A program made the translations under genes and the position numbers. Below, in pieces: positions 47,301 through 58,340 of a stretch of DNA of 64,000 nt. Source of the DNA: Takakia lepidozioides (taxonomy: Eukaryota; Streptophyta; Takakiopsida; Takakiales; Takakiaceae); the NCBI GenBank assembly GCA_030704615.1, contig CM060732.1, positions 44,251,053 to 44,315,052 of the forward strand, in the 5' to 3' direction. A model generated the notes under the pieces. That model was not told the DNA's origin, did no database searches, and saw only the letters and a list, made by a program, of their open reading frames with translations. Position 1 is the first letter of the stretch; every line of letters begins with the position of its first letter.

Positions 47301-50300
47301 TCTCAAAATACTAAGGGTCAAGGCTTCTGAACTGCATTAAAACCAAGGAAGGGGTCATCACTGTCTGCCAAAGACATCCCAAACCTTTTGGAGCAATAAT
47401 AGACTGTAGACCTGGCCTCCCTGTAGAGTCCAAGACCCTCCCCAGTTGTACCTTGTGCTTGGAAGCTACATAGAGATGCTTGGTTTCAAGAGTGGCAGTC
47501 ACAATTGTTTTAATGTTGATTGACCTCATTAGCAACGACAATGCAGGCATCCACTACAGGAGTGTGTGGTGAACACATTTGTTCCAAATGATACAGACAT
47601 TGGTCAGAAAGGTAAGGAGACAGGCTGGTTTCTTGTCTTACAATACTTGTGTCTTCTTTTAGTTGTTGTGATGTGTGAAAGTATGCTTAGCTTTTCTTCA
47701 ACGTTCTGTCTACTTCATTGTTTCATCATGTGTCTTCAACACAAACACACCCATATGGATCCCCCAGGCCACAGCACATCCTAGAGTCTAATATGCCTAT
47801 CATCAACAGCTCTCCCTTGCCCTGACGGACTGACCCTCTGGGACACCAACACCACAACCTGACGGTCGATATATGGTCATGTAGACTATAAGGAGACTAT
47901 TCACTTGTGAAGAGTGCTTGTGCTTACATTTTATTTGCTTAGTTAAATTTGTGGAATTTTGCAGACCGCGTCAGTGTCATAACAGGTCCAAACTACTCAG
48001 GCAAGAGCATCTATGTGAAGCAGGTAGCATTCAAACACTACTTATTCCTTCTACACCTTTTGCCCATAACACTGGTACTCTTTCCCATTTGAATGTGTCA
48101 GAGTCGCTGTTCACCAGTCTGACCAACCTGCTTTCCTGTCAGTAGGTCATTGAAGACCTCAAATGTTTCAGTGTGAGGTCAACAGTGACCTTTGAGTTGT
48201 CATCCATTGTCATCCATGATGGCACGGTGCATTTCCACAGCTGTCTTTCTACAAGGGTTTTTGTATTGAAGGTTAAAAGTCTTTGCAATGACCATTGCAA
48301 TGAAGGAAACAATCTATTCTCGCAGGTTGCTCTTATTGTTTTTCTGGCACATATTGGGAGCTTTGTTCCAGCTGAGACAGCAACTATTGGCCTCACAGAT
48401 AGGTCTTTACTGACCTTCATGCACATCCTTTTCTTCGTAGTAGGTTCTCTCTATTGCAGAGCTCACGGATTGAGGTTAATTGCTGGACAAAGGAAAAAAA
48501 CTGGAAAGGAAAACAGTGGCTATCATGGGGCAGTGAGAATTTGAACTATCAACGATGAGGTGATACAGCTCTAGAGCCTAATTTCCTTGGATCGAACGCA
48601 CCACAGGATCTTCACTAGAATTGTAAGTAAAGACACAATGGCTGTCCCACGGTCAACCTTCATGATTGACCTTCACCAGATTGCTGTCATGCTGAGGTAT
48701 GCCGACCACCCCTCCTTACTGAAGAAAGCATTCCTGTTGGACCAGTCAATTTTCTTGTGCCCATGACATATAATCCAATGATTTGGAACATCCTAGGTAG
48801 ACTTAGCATGCATAAAAATGAGATGCCTTGATGGGTATCAGGTGTTGGAACCTGGGCACGAGTTCTGAGTGCCACCAAGACTATACCCCTGCAGCAATGT
48901 CCCATCTGTCCATTGAGAATTTTTAAGTAGAGCCGCTGAAACTGGTGAACATGGGAAAGCCCTAAATCAAGACATTGTCAAAATTAACTTGTCGGCCTGG
49001 GTTGGTTGTGTTAGGCATGCAACTCCACGATCCTTGTGCATAATTGATGAGTTTGGGCAGGGCACCTTGAGCACAGGTTAAGACGGTCTTAATAGTTTGG
49101 TAGACAAACCAGATGATGCTTGTTAAGGATACCTAAGTTGCATTTTTGGCATGAAGTATAGCTCACTCCTTGGACTAGTTTCTTATCTGCTTTTCAAGAG
49201 GCCTTTTGAAGTCAGCCTTGTTTTGGCTTCAGAAAGGTGTGGTTCTGATATTTCTGTTTAAGGCTTCCTTGAATGCTCTTCACAGCATTTGATTCATTGG
49301 TCAGCATTCTAGATCCACCCATGGTTACATTTAAGTGTCTTTCCTCTCACTGAAATCTTGTGTCAAGTTGCCCATCTGTTTTGCAAAGCCAAGCAGTGGT
49401 CCAACAGTGCATATAGACATTAATGTGGAGACATTTGTCTCATATCATCTTGCGACAGATGGCATTGGATTGCTATGTGCCACTTTGAAGCACTTTGCCT
49501 TCTGCACATCACCAGCCAAGGTAAGTTTCCATCACATCTCCATAAGCTCTTTGAGCTTTCATAGAGATCTCTTTCTTTCTGTGGAAGATTCAACTGTCTA
49601 TTCCATGATACTCAATCTCTCATGGAGGTCTTCCATTACAAGGATCAGAAATGCTTGGCAGCGTACCTGCATGAAGCATTGGCTCTTAAACAATCCCTCG
49701 AGCTTTCGTTGCTTTTAGGCTGTTTGTGGCCCTCGTCTCTTTCTTGTTTCTTTCTTCCTCCTGTCCCATAACCTCTTTGAGCTTCCCGCGGATGTTATTA
49801 AGTACCATTTCATTGTTGGGCTGCTTGTGGAGGGTCCCTCTCTCTTGTTTCTTTGTTTTCTTTAAAGTACCATTTCATTTTGTCCTCTTGCCCCATAAGC
49901 TCTCTGAGCTTCCCGCAGACAAAGTACCATTTCATTTCATTTCTATCACTTTCTTTCTTTTGGCTCTGGTTTTGTTTCCTCGCTCATGTTTTTTATTCAA
50001 TTTTGTCCAAAGGCTCTTTGAGCTTTCCACGGACATTATAAAGTACCAATTCTTTTGAAAATTCATTCCATTCCACTCCATTTCTTTTGAAGTTGAATCC
50101 TCGTTTTTTTGTTTGTTGGGGGCCCCACTTTTCTTGTTCTCTGCTTTGTCCCACAAGCTCGTTGAGCTTTCCACAGATGTAGAAAGTCTCTTTCGTCTGT
50201 TATCACTTACATCTTTTGTTTTCTCAGCCAGTAGTTGTCATTGAAATCCCCAGGGTTAGGAGAGGGGAAATATTTTCTTCATACTCCTCTACACTCCTTT

Positions 50301-52226
50301 GCCCTATCTGACTTTACTAAAGTGGGATCCTAGGGTAAAATAGCTCTTATGTAATTCCCAAGAAGTGAAGTATACTCTTTTAAAGGATGTTGCAGTCAGT
50401 CTTATGGTGTATATATAAGAAAGTTTTGAAGTCCATTCTAGACCTTTGTGACAGGTTCTGGCCTGTACACACTTCAGTGAAGTGTTTGATGAAGCATATT
50501 TACCAAAGGTACCTTTAAAACCTTTTGCAAGAAAAGGCTGGCGATTTATCTGTTTTTTCTCTTGAAAAATAGCTTGCATAAGCTGTAAGACTTCATTGCT
50601 CTCATGAGATTATGACACACTTTCTCCTGTTACATGAATTTCTTGCTCTGAGGCCCAATATCACTTCTCACTGTTAACATCCTTTGTCAACTTTCTTGTG
50701 TCCCATCTTGCGCAGTCTGAAAATATTGTTTTCCGTACAATGGACATCTTGGAGCCAGACAAGACTCTAGAAGTTTCTGACAGGCTCAATGATATAATCT
50801 TTCTATACCGGTATGCATGAAACATGATTACCAAGGAATTAGAAATCCAGTAGCTTATTTGCAGTTACTCTCCTCCAAATCCTATTACCCATTTGGTACA
50901 TACATTAAGGCTTTGGGTAGGACCTGTTGAATTCACCAATAAAAGAGAAAATCCAGCATTAACAATGCTTGAACCATATGTTAAAATCATCTTGTGTGGG
51001 TTTGTAGACTTGTCCCTGGTCGTGCCGTCTCCAGCTATGGTGAGCCCTGGAACTTGGCCTGTATTTCTCGTATTTCTTGGCAGTCCTATTGCTTAGAAAG
51101 TTTGAAGTTCCAATTACTATGAGATCCATTAGTGACTGCCCACTGTCAAAATCAAATTGTGCTTTTAAAAGTTAAAATAGAAACAATCGATATAGGAAGT
51201 ACCGGAAAGCACAGAACAATTTGAACATTCCAGAAACAGTCTGGTGGGTGGACCGCCAGCTTAGTCAATTGATACTACTAGTGAGAATTAGCCCATGTGA
51301 AAAAGGAACCCTTGGCAGCCACGGTTTCTGGTAATTGAAGGGAGAGGTTCCCAGAACAGGGGTCATGGGTATCTTTTGCATGGTTTGAATTGAAATATTT
51401 TTGCCTGGTTATGTTCTCAAAGTGCATGATTCTTGGCAGGGATGCACTGTGCTGAACTTGCTGGTAAGTAACACTTCTTTCTCTAAGTACTTTCCACCAT
51501 TCAGCAAATCTGCATGTCAAGACACCTAGTTTGGAAGAAATTGGGAGAGAATCTGAAGGTTCGATATTCATTATGTTGCAGAAACTGCAATTGGTCAGAG
51601 GACCATGGTGATGAAGGGAAGGGTGATCAGAGAGACTAACTGATGCACTGATTGCCGGCAAGACCAAGCCAGACAATCAGGAGTACAAAAGCAGAGAGGA
51701 GTGTTGTGATGATCCCTGTGAAATGTACAGATGTCCCTGCTGAGATTCTGGACCGGGCTGCTAAAATCCTGGAGTTGATCATTGCGGCCAAACCGTTTGA
51801 GCGACTTGATAGCCAACGCACAGCTGCAAAAGACCAGCTGTACAAGGTTGCCTCCCACATCCTTCAATGCTGCATATTATTTGAGTTCGAATTATACACT
51901 TGTATAAACACTTGCCTGGAGCTTGCTAAGGGATGCAAACTGGTGGCCATTAGAATGTCACCACCGTGCCAGCAGACTCCATCTGCAGCAATCACAAAAA
52001 TGCTGACACTGCAGACCATGTTTGTTAGTCCACTATTATCAGATTGGCAAGTGATAACTGCAGGAATGTCACAACCAGCTCAATGTGGTGCTAAGCATAG
52101 AAGAGTTTTTGTTGCTCCTGGCAGACCTTGGCGGAGAAGCTCTTGGGCTTTGACTGTGAAAAGGGGGATGTGAGTGCGATCTTGACAGAAATTTTCTCTC
52201 TTTGCAAGTCTGATCCGCAGCGTTGA
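38308..52226 (+). CDS. MSH5: Meiotic MutS homologue MSH5
   Basis: The partner of MSH4 in the clamp that stabilises crossover intermediates in meiosis. About 34 small exons join in phase to about 834 codons, close to Arabidopsis MSH5. Landmarks: exon 1 38308-38385; VYMACIMQGR at 38574; LGVAYYDARTREMSVLETWE at 38762-38856; VKSSIFCYQQAWHR ending at 39718; QVRAAGGLLAILQ at 40402-40556; ALQIFQVEKHASSMGIGKEK at 41387-41488; QWFLRPILDLTVLNDRLDT at 42464; LVTGVIDFDQT from 44403; HDQKYMRPQLT at 47125-47214; the Walker A GPNYSGKS at 47965-48023; STFMIDLHQIAVMLR ending at 48696; the Walker B CIIDEFGQGTL at 49015-49076; ACTHFSEVFDEAYLPK at 50455; and the C-terminal GFDCEKGDVSAIL exon at 52125-52226. The start at 38308 is in frame but an upstream exon cannot be excluded. 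Introns hold LINE remnants, yet no exon is broken. Confidence 0.95.
40557..41386 (+). other. MSH5 intron with an unexplained reading frame
   Basis: An 830-bp intron between the SELSL and NGFLNIDAATHHAL exons. It contains an open frame at 40886-41176 on the plus strand (VNFSSMDVSIIRGFTPGMFQ) and another at 41182-40856 on the minus strand. Neither matches an MSH5 block, and neither is recognised. Confidence 0.45.
41815..41900 (+). mobile_element. LINE 3' end fragment (hairpin/CATTT family) in an MSH5 intron
   Basis: AATAAGCTCTTTGAGCTTCC, then GTGGATATTATAAAGTTCC and a short T-rich tail. It is the hairpin part only, in the same orientation as MSH5, inside the intron after the 41708 donor. Confidence 0.6.
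43330..43705 (+). mobile_element. Two LINE 3' ends (hairpin/CATTT family) in an MSH5 intron
   Basis: Located between the 43290 donor and the 43998 exon. Hairpins at 43428-43475 and 43637-43690 both read ATAAGCTCTTTGAGCTT or CACAAGCTCTTTGAGCTT, followed by GACGTTATAAAGT and a CATTT-type tail. Between them is a coding remnant (SLTEVFHYKGQKCLA). The order is the same as in the copy near 15 kb. Confidence 0.7.
45910..46500 (-). mobile_element. LINE 3' end cluster (hairpin/CATTT family) in an MSH5 intron, antisense
   Basis: Lies between the 45663 donor and the 46768 exon. On the minus strand, about 46260-46190 encodes CPVCMFKEEETEHHYFSC, the zinc knuckle, followed by EDPKCLAG. Hairpin units lie at about 45921-45975 and 46452-46495. 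A GAAAT-type microsatellite at 46363-46379 (plus strand) is the tail of a second copy. Confidence 0.75.
49535..50200 (+). mobile_element. LINE 3' end with serial hairpin units (hairpin/CATTT family) in an MSH5 intron
   Basis: Between the 49520 donor and the 50455 exon. A coding remnant near 49600-49700 reads LMEVFHYKDQKCLAAYLHEA, followed by hairpin units near 49541, 49764, 49892, 50010 and 50151. Several carry the ATAAAGTACCATTTCATTT continuation. The serial arrangement suggests tandem growth of the 3' UTR or repeated insertion into the same site. Confidence 0.7.
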
Positions 52227-53279
52227 TCTCCAAGGTACCCAGTCCATTTGAGTTACACACACCCGCTTTGGTCCCTAGGATATCAATATCCAGCATTGGT
52301 CTCGAGGTTTCTTGGTCTTGATCCCTAGTCTAAGGTGGCCCTTAATTTTGGTAGTTGCAGCCTTCCTACATTGAGCCTGAAGAGCAGTTGGATGTATTGG
52401 CATTGTAGGTTTTCAACAAAATAGTTCCTTGTCTTGTCAGATTGAGTCGGGGATGCCATGTGCAGCCATTGCAATGTCTGGGTTATAGTCCCCAACTGGT
52501 ATGTCCTTTTGATGTAAGGGGTCAAGGATTCTGTTTGATATTGTCCCAAGCATATCTTAGATGACATCTTGGATGAAGGTCAAGTCTTCCCAGTGTGAAG
52601 GCATGGATGTCTGTATTGAGTTGGATAATTTGAAGATGAGTTTTGAGTTAAGAAGGGATGGTTTCATTCCTTTTATTAACATTAATTTTTTGAAAGGTAA
52701 CTGACCCTAAAGTGCATTGAAGAGAGTGGAAAAAATAACCACTTGGGGCTAGAGAGGGGACTCGCCCCCCATTTTTACAGTAACATTTGGGCAAAACATT
52801 TTTAGTATTCCAAATGCCACCGCCCCCTCCCCCAGCCAACTCTCCTCCTCAATGGGGTACAAAGAATCATACATATAATTTTCACTGCAATGAGGAAGAT
52901 TGAACTTCTGTTGTACACCAGAGCATTTTGATGAAGCAGCTGGGTCATTTTCTTGTTCTCCAATAATCCCATTTACTCCAACAATCTCATCACTGACAGC
53001 TGCAAACTGAAAAACGATTGGTGATTCACACTTGACTTTCCATTATGATCACTAGGCAATTTCCCTATTGGGCTTCATGGCTGCCTTCACATCATGGGTA
53101 TAGCTCCAAACAAACCCAGTCAACTTGGGATCTAGTACAAATGGACGGTTCCGCACCACTGGCTCAGAGATTCCACAACTCAAAGAATAGCAGGACTTCG
53201 GCAGCTTTGGCAGCTTACAACAATTGCTCATAATTACATCTTGAATAAGCAGCCATTAATTTGGCCAGACGGATGGACA
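52227..53279. other. Intergenic region between MSH5 and the Mutator-like element
   Basis: About 1 kb with the MSH5 3' UTR at its left. I see no gene, RNA or strong repeat. Confidence 0.5.
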
Positions 53280-53288
53280 GGCTGAAAT
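53280..53288. repeat. Left target-site duplication of the Mutator-like element
   Basis: GGCTGAAAT, identical to 59105-59113. Confidence 0.95.
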
Positions 53289-53381
53289 GCCTCTCATTTT
53301 ACAATAATTGGGACGTTATGGCGCACGCACGAGCTGACCGGTGGGCCCCGTGCACGGACGCCCGGCTCCCCCCACCCGGAA

Positions 53382-53405
53382 CCCCCCCCCCCCCCCCCCC
53401 CCCCC
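53382..53405. repeat. Poly-C tract in the left inverted repeat
   Basis: A run of about 24 C. The matching position in the right inverted repeat has only seven. Confidence 0.85.
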
Positions 53406-55339
53406 TTCCGGTCGCCCAGCCACGCCCGCTGCTGCCACGGGCGCAGCATCCGCGGCCTACCAGCCGCGCCCCCAGTCCGCTGTGCATGCCAGGCCGCTGT
53501 GCCAATACCCTCATGTCCACCCTGCCAGTCCGCTGCCCATGAGTCCGCTTTCCTCCAGTCCACTGATGATGCCATATCTGGACCGTCCGTTCGTAAATGC
53601 CATCTAAGCCCTCCATTTTTAGGGCATGAATTCAAACCTTATCCCTGCCGCTTGCCACTTGCCAGCAGCCGTGAACGTGCGCATTGATGCTTCTTGCACG
53701 TTGTCCATCGTGTCCAGTGTACTGCGGCGCGTTTCTTGCAGGTTCTGAAGCGTGTCCTCTGTACTGTACAGGGCATGGACGTGGAAGCAGAAGGCGACGA
53801 TATACTGAAAACGGGAAGCTGGATTATACGGCCTCTTCGACAAAGTTTGCAAACATGCAAACCACGACCCTTCAACACGAAGGACCTCCATTGGAAGAGA
53901 GACACGCAATATGGTTATATGGGTGCGCGAGTGAATGTTCAGAAGGCCTGCATACCATGGGATAGAGTTGACGACTTTCTCCTTGGAGATGAGAGTTTGG
54001 TGGACTACCCCACTCAGTTTTGGGTGAATGTCCATACTAAAGTGCAACCCGGCATGCTAAAAGAGCCGAGAGCCAACAGTTTTCTGAACAGTATCATGTA
54101 TGCACCATCCTCATCGTCCTTTTGTAGTCTAATTGCATGTCTATTGCCATTTTTCGTACCCACGTACTGTTATTTCATGCTTCCAGAAGTCGATGGATAT
54201 CGATTGTGATTTTTATGTCCAGGTATCAATGCTGCTACGGTCCATATGACAGGCGCACCAACAATGCGATAGTGGAGGATCCCAAACTGAAACGTGGAGG
54301 ACCTTTTGTGGGTGCTGAAACATCTCACCCTCATAAAGGCCCAAGGAGAAAGAAGTCGGAATATGGAGAGTCTTACAAGCATGGTTGCCAATGCTGTTTC
54401 AAGGTCCAGCAATGTTATCTCGCCCCCGACATTTGTGTCCTCACGTACTACAACAACATGGAGCATACAAATGCGAAAGGGAACGCCTGTCATGGGAAGT
54501 CCGCTGAGTTCAGGAACACTCACCACGCCTATGCACCACACATTAGCGAGGAATTGAAAGCATGGGTCATGGAGTGTCTATGCCGAGGCCTGTCAGTCGC
54601 CCAAATCATGATGGAACATCAAGAGCACGTCATGAACAACACCGGGTTGGGGGATGCATGGACACGGGACGATTTTTTGTTGGAGCAGGATGTGCGCAAC
54701 CTGACCGAGAAACGGGCGTGGCAAACGTTCAAAAAACATGCCAACGATGTGGAGAGTGTCCGCATGTGGAAAGACCAGAACCTGAAATCGGTCTTCTTCT
54801 ATCAAGAAGAGAAATTGGCGCCAACATTCAAGCACTACGATGGCGACTTAACATTCACAATCGGCATACAGACTGAGTGGCAGAAGAAGCAAATGCTTCA
54901 ATTAGGCCATGCCCGTATCGTTGCATGCAATGCAACCTTCGGGACAAATCACCACAAGGTACTCTTCATCCCTTTCACAATTTATCCGCTTGCACAACTA
55001 GTGGATGTGCGCACACTGGCAGCATCTGACATTGTGCATCTGAACAGTTCCCATTGAACACGTTGATGGTCTTTGACGAGTAGCTTAATGGTATACCAGT
55101 TGCATACATCATATCCGCGCAAGAGTGGACAACAGACCCGGTGCCGTGGATGGCAGCCTTGCGGGACTCACTCCTCGCAAAAATGTCGGACTGGCGACCC
55201 AATGTTTTATTGTGGACGATGTCGACGCCAAAATAAACGTCATTACGTAAGTTTCACATACCCTCTTGTGCACTCGCGTGGGGCCGGACTTGCATAAAGG
55301 ACTGCGTTGTATGGCAGGGGATTTGCCAAAGAGACTGAC

Positions 55340-55900
55340 AATGGACGCACGCAGCGGACTCTGCAAGTCTGCTGGCAAACCAGTCCGCTGATAATATCCT
55401 CTGGCGAAGTCCGCTGGAAAACTCACTTACGCAAGTCTGCTGCAAGGTCAGTCTGGTCGGGTCTGCTACCAGCAAAGTATGGGTAAGTCTGCTACCGGCC
55501 TCCTAAGGGCAAGTCCGCATGCCAGTCCGCCGGAGCGGTCTGTTCGCAAGCAGTCCGTTGCAAGAATCACTTGCGCCAGTCTGCTCCAACGTCAGTCTGG
55601 TCCAGCAAGTCCGCTGGCAGGCGAGTCCGCCGGAGGAGACTGTTCGGAAGTCTGCTGGCAACACATGCCGCTTGGAATGCCCTCTGGCCAAGTCCGTCAT
55701 AAGACTCACTTATGCAAGTCCGCTGCGAGGTCAACGTGGTCAGGTCTGCTGGCGGTGTCGTGTGGGCAAGACTCATAGCAGGTCAGAGAGGGCGAGTCTG
55801 CTGGCTGAATCCATTTGGCAAGTCCACTGGAATAGACGGGTAGACCAGTCCACCAGAAAGTCTACTGGGTTAGTGCCCAAGTCCACCGGCAAAGTCCTCT
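55340..55900 (+). repeat. Interspersed AGTCYGCTGG repeats in a transposase intron
   Basis: Between a plausible donor near 55247 and an acceptor near 55935, short variants of AAGTCCGCTGG, CAGTCTGCTG and AGTCCGCCGG recur roughly twenty times at irregular 15-40 bp spacing, all in the same orientation. The same word also occurs in both terminal regions and at 57.6-58.2 kb. Confidence 0.75.
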
Positions 55901-56632
55901 TTGAAGTCTTTCATGTGGGCAGTGTACTTTGCAGGGTTGTTTTTCGAGGAGTGCTCATTTTCCTGTGCCTTTGGCATATCCGGCGGGCTTGGGTGAAGCA
56001 ATCATGCGCAAAAACCAAAGATCCTATCACTGCCGCAAACTTGCTGAAGGATATGGGAGACCTCATGTACTGTAGAGGTGGACCAAGCGATCCCAAAGAA
56101 GATCTTGCGTGGGTAGCAAAAATACTCCAAGGCATGAGAAAGAAATATCTAAATGGGCATGAATTTTTGGACTACATCGATAAGGAATGACGCCCTAAAA
56201 TAGCAATGTGGTGTACAGCCGCTCGCCATGTTCTGCATGCCAGTCAGGACACAAACGCTAGCATCGAGGCATACCATGGAAACTTGAAGGCAAGACTGAG
56301 GATGGGGAAAGACAAAATGACTGGGCGTAGAGTGGATTGGCTTATATGGGAACTCACAGGCTCTGTGCTAATACACTACTGGTATGCAATTCACCTGAAG
56401 ACGCATGGATTCATAAGGAATGACAAACAGGAGAAGTACATGTCCAGTTCTGTGCTTGCGGCACGCGACATACCAGCTTGCAATGTCACTCTTCCATTCC
56501 ATTTTGGGCAACCAGCCTATGTTCTAAAGCACCAATAACCCAAACACAACTTACATTGTTTACAACCCCGGATGCGAATGGGCTTCTTGCACTTGCCCAT
56601 AGGCAATAAAGGGCAATTTGTGCAAGCATATG

Positions 56633-56890
56633 TTGCAATCATGGTCCTCCATGAAACCACATCATGTTGTGTCATATTGTCACCTGCCAGATGCGGCGTA
56701 GATGTTGGATAGCAGCACATAAGTTGCATGGTGGTTGGGATCGCACTTGAGAAGAGATTTTGCTGCATATTCTGCTACCTCCACATCCCCATGAATTCTG
56801 GTAGCAGCAAGCAAGGTCCCCCAAACCAGAGCATCTGGCAGCAGTAACTTGTCAAAGTCACTCCTAACCACCACGGATCCACCCAGCAAG
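56633..56890 (-). pseudogene. Captured PPR gene fragments inside the Mutator-like element
   Basis: On the minus strand, 56889-56690 encodes an E-type PPR segment: ALVWGTLLAATRIHGDVEVA, then YVLLSNIYAASGR. Immediately after, 56665-56630 reads HDVVSWRTMIATYA, a normal PPR repeat motif. In an intact PPR protein such a motif would precede the E segment, so the order is scrambled and two pieces are joined. They interrupt the transposase sequence just after the SWIM finger and are antisense to it. The fragment resembles, but is not identical to, the DYW gene at 35-37 kb. Confidence 0.8.
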
Positions 56891-57589
56891 CTAACTTACA
56901 GAGTTCAATACGCATCTCAAGGCCGAATCTGATGAGAGGGTAAAACAGGCAGAAATAGGTTGAAGTTGCTTCATCCACACTTGCAGAATGAACTAATAGT
57001 GCGTGTTTGTGGCATGGCGCTGGGAACCATTCATGGAGGATTGCATAATGTGTTCAGGATTCATGCAAGTGGCGGCGACGAAGACGGTTTGGCAAATGCA
57101 ACAGACGGCCCTTCCACAGATGACTTCCCCTATGATGTGGAGCCTATCCTCGTACCATCCTCCATGGACGAAGAATTTGCAGACATACTTTACATTGTTG
57201 GTGAAGACAAATACCTGGAGAAACATGTGTTGTCTTCTCTTCGAATCTGTATGGGGCAGCTTGTTGATATTCTCACCAAGAGTGTTGCAGGAATGTTGCA
57301 CCCTGCGGCAGCAAAGAGCTTCCGTCCTGTAATTGACAACAACAATATGTCGCTGAAAAGGAAACAAGATTTCGTTGAGGCATGGACAACGCGACCCAGA
57401 ATCTTGCGCAAAACAGGGGAGAGGGTTGGTGCCCCAACACCTGCATCACACATATCCGGAGGGTTGCAGACCGTATACCAGTTGTAAAGTAGAGTTAAAA
57501 ATGTAGGAAATGCTACGCGATCATTCCCCCGAGGAAATAAATAAAAATTCTGCAGTACGATTGCATGTGCACAAGACTTTCAACTTGTC

Positions 57590-58340
57590 TCTAAACCAGT
57601 CTGCTGAACCACTCTTGTGACGTCTGAACTAGTCTGAAGGCGCCTGAACCAATCTGCTGAACCAGTCTTGTGGCGTCTGAACCAGTCTGTTGTACCAGTC
57701 TCCAACCAGTCTTCTGAACCTGGCTTCTACTCAGTCTGCTGCCACTCTTCAAACCATTGTGCTCATAGGCTGATAAACAATATGATCTGTCCATCAGCAG
57801 GAAAACAAAGTATTCAGGGTGTGGAGTATCATGTCTCCTGAGCAGACCAGTCTCTTGGTTCTGAACTGGCCTGCACTCGGCTGACCAGTGACCCTCATGC
57901 GGTCTGCCCATCAGACTCGTCATTCTGAGTACGCTGGACCCTCACTTACTCTGTTGACCAGACTTGACAGACTACTGGCCAATGCCATCCGCCTGTACTC
58001 TAGCACTCCGGTGATTCTCGGCAATCTGCTGAGCAGTGGACTCTCACCACACATGTTGTTCAGACTAGGACTCATGGTTCCCAATCCCATCTGCCAGTCT
58101 GCCGGACTTTGCCAGGCTGGAGGACTCTCCTCAGTCTGTAGGACTCTCCTCTTCCAATGAGTCTTCCCAGCAGCCTGCTGTCAGTCTTCCCAGCCGTCTT
58201 ACTGACGGTTTTGTAACCTGTCGGCTCAAACTAGAGTGTCCATTAGAAGACTGACATTGCAGGTGGATACATTCACATGTACTCTTCATATATTCTTTAG
58301 TCTTCAAAACAGCAGACTGACAGTGCAGTAACAATGCAGT
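57590..58340. repeat. CAGTCTGCTG-type repeats near the right end of the element
   Basis: Many variants of CCAGTCTGCTGAACC and CAGTCTTGTGGC occur between the transposase stop and the right inverted repeat. They share the word found in the intron at 55.3-55.9 kb. Confidence 0.7.

Larger units (their letters stand above)
53774..57487 (+). pseudogene. Decayed MULE transposase with SWIM zinc finger
   Basis: Segments in order: an N-terminal part from ATG 53774 (WIIRPLRQSLQTCKPRPF); a Cys-rich block at about 54240-54500 (HGCQCCFKVQQCY); the start of the RNase H-like core near 54920 (ACNATFGTNHHKV); a second Asp block near 55213-55246 (IVDDVDAKINVIT) in another frame; then, after a repeat-rich intron, CLWHIRRAWVKQ near 55965 and SIEAYHGNLKARL near 56265, the presumed Glu block; a SWIM finger (CEWASCTCP, then LCKH) at about 56571-56627; and a C-terminal part at 56993-57487. 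Damage includes Asn for the first catalytic Asp, in-frame stops near 56188 and in the SWIM finger, and frameshifts near 55057 and 56530. It cannot make an active transposase as read. Confidence 0.85.

Noticed and set aside
53294-53635. Gly-rich minus-strand frames at the left end of the Mutator-like element
   Set aside because: Produced by the GC-rich inverted repeat and poly-C tract, not by a gene.
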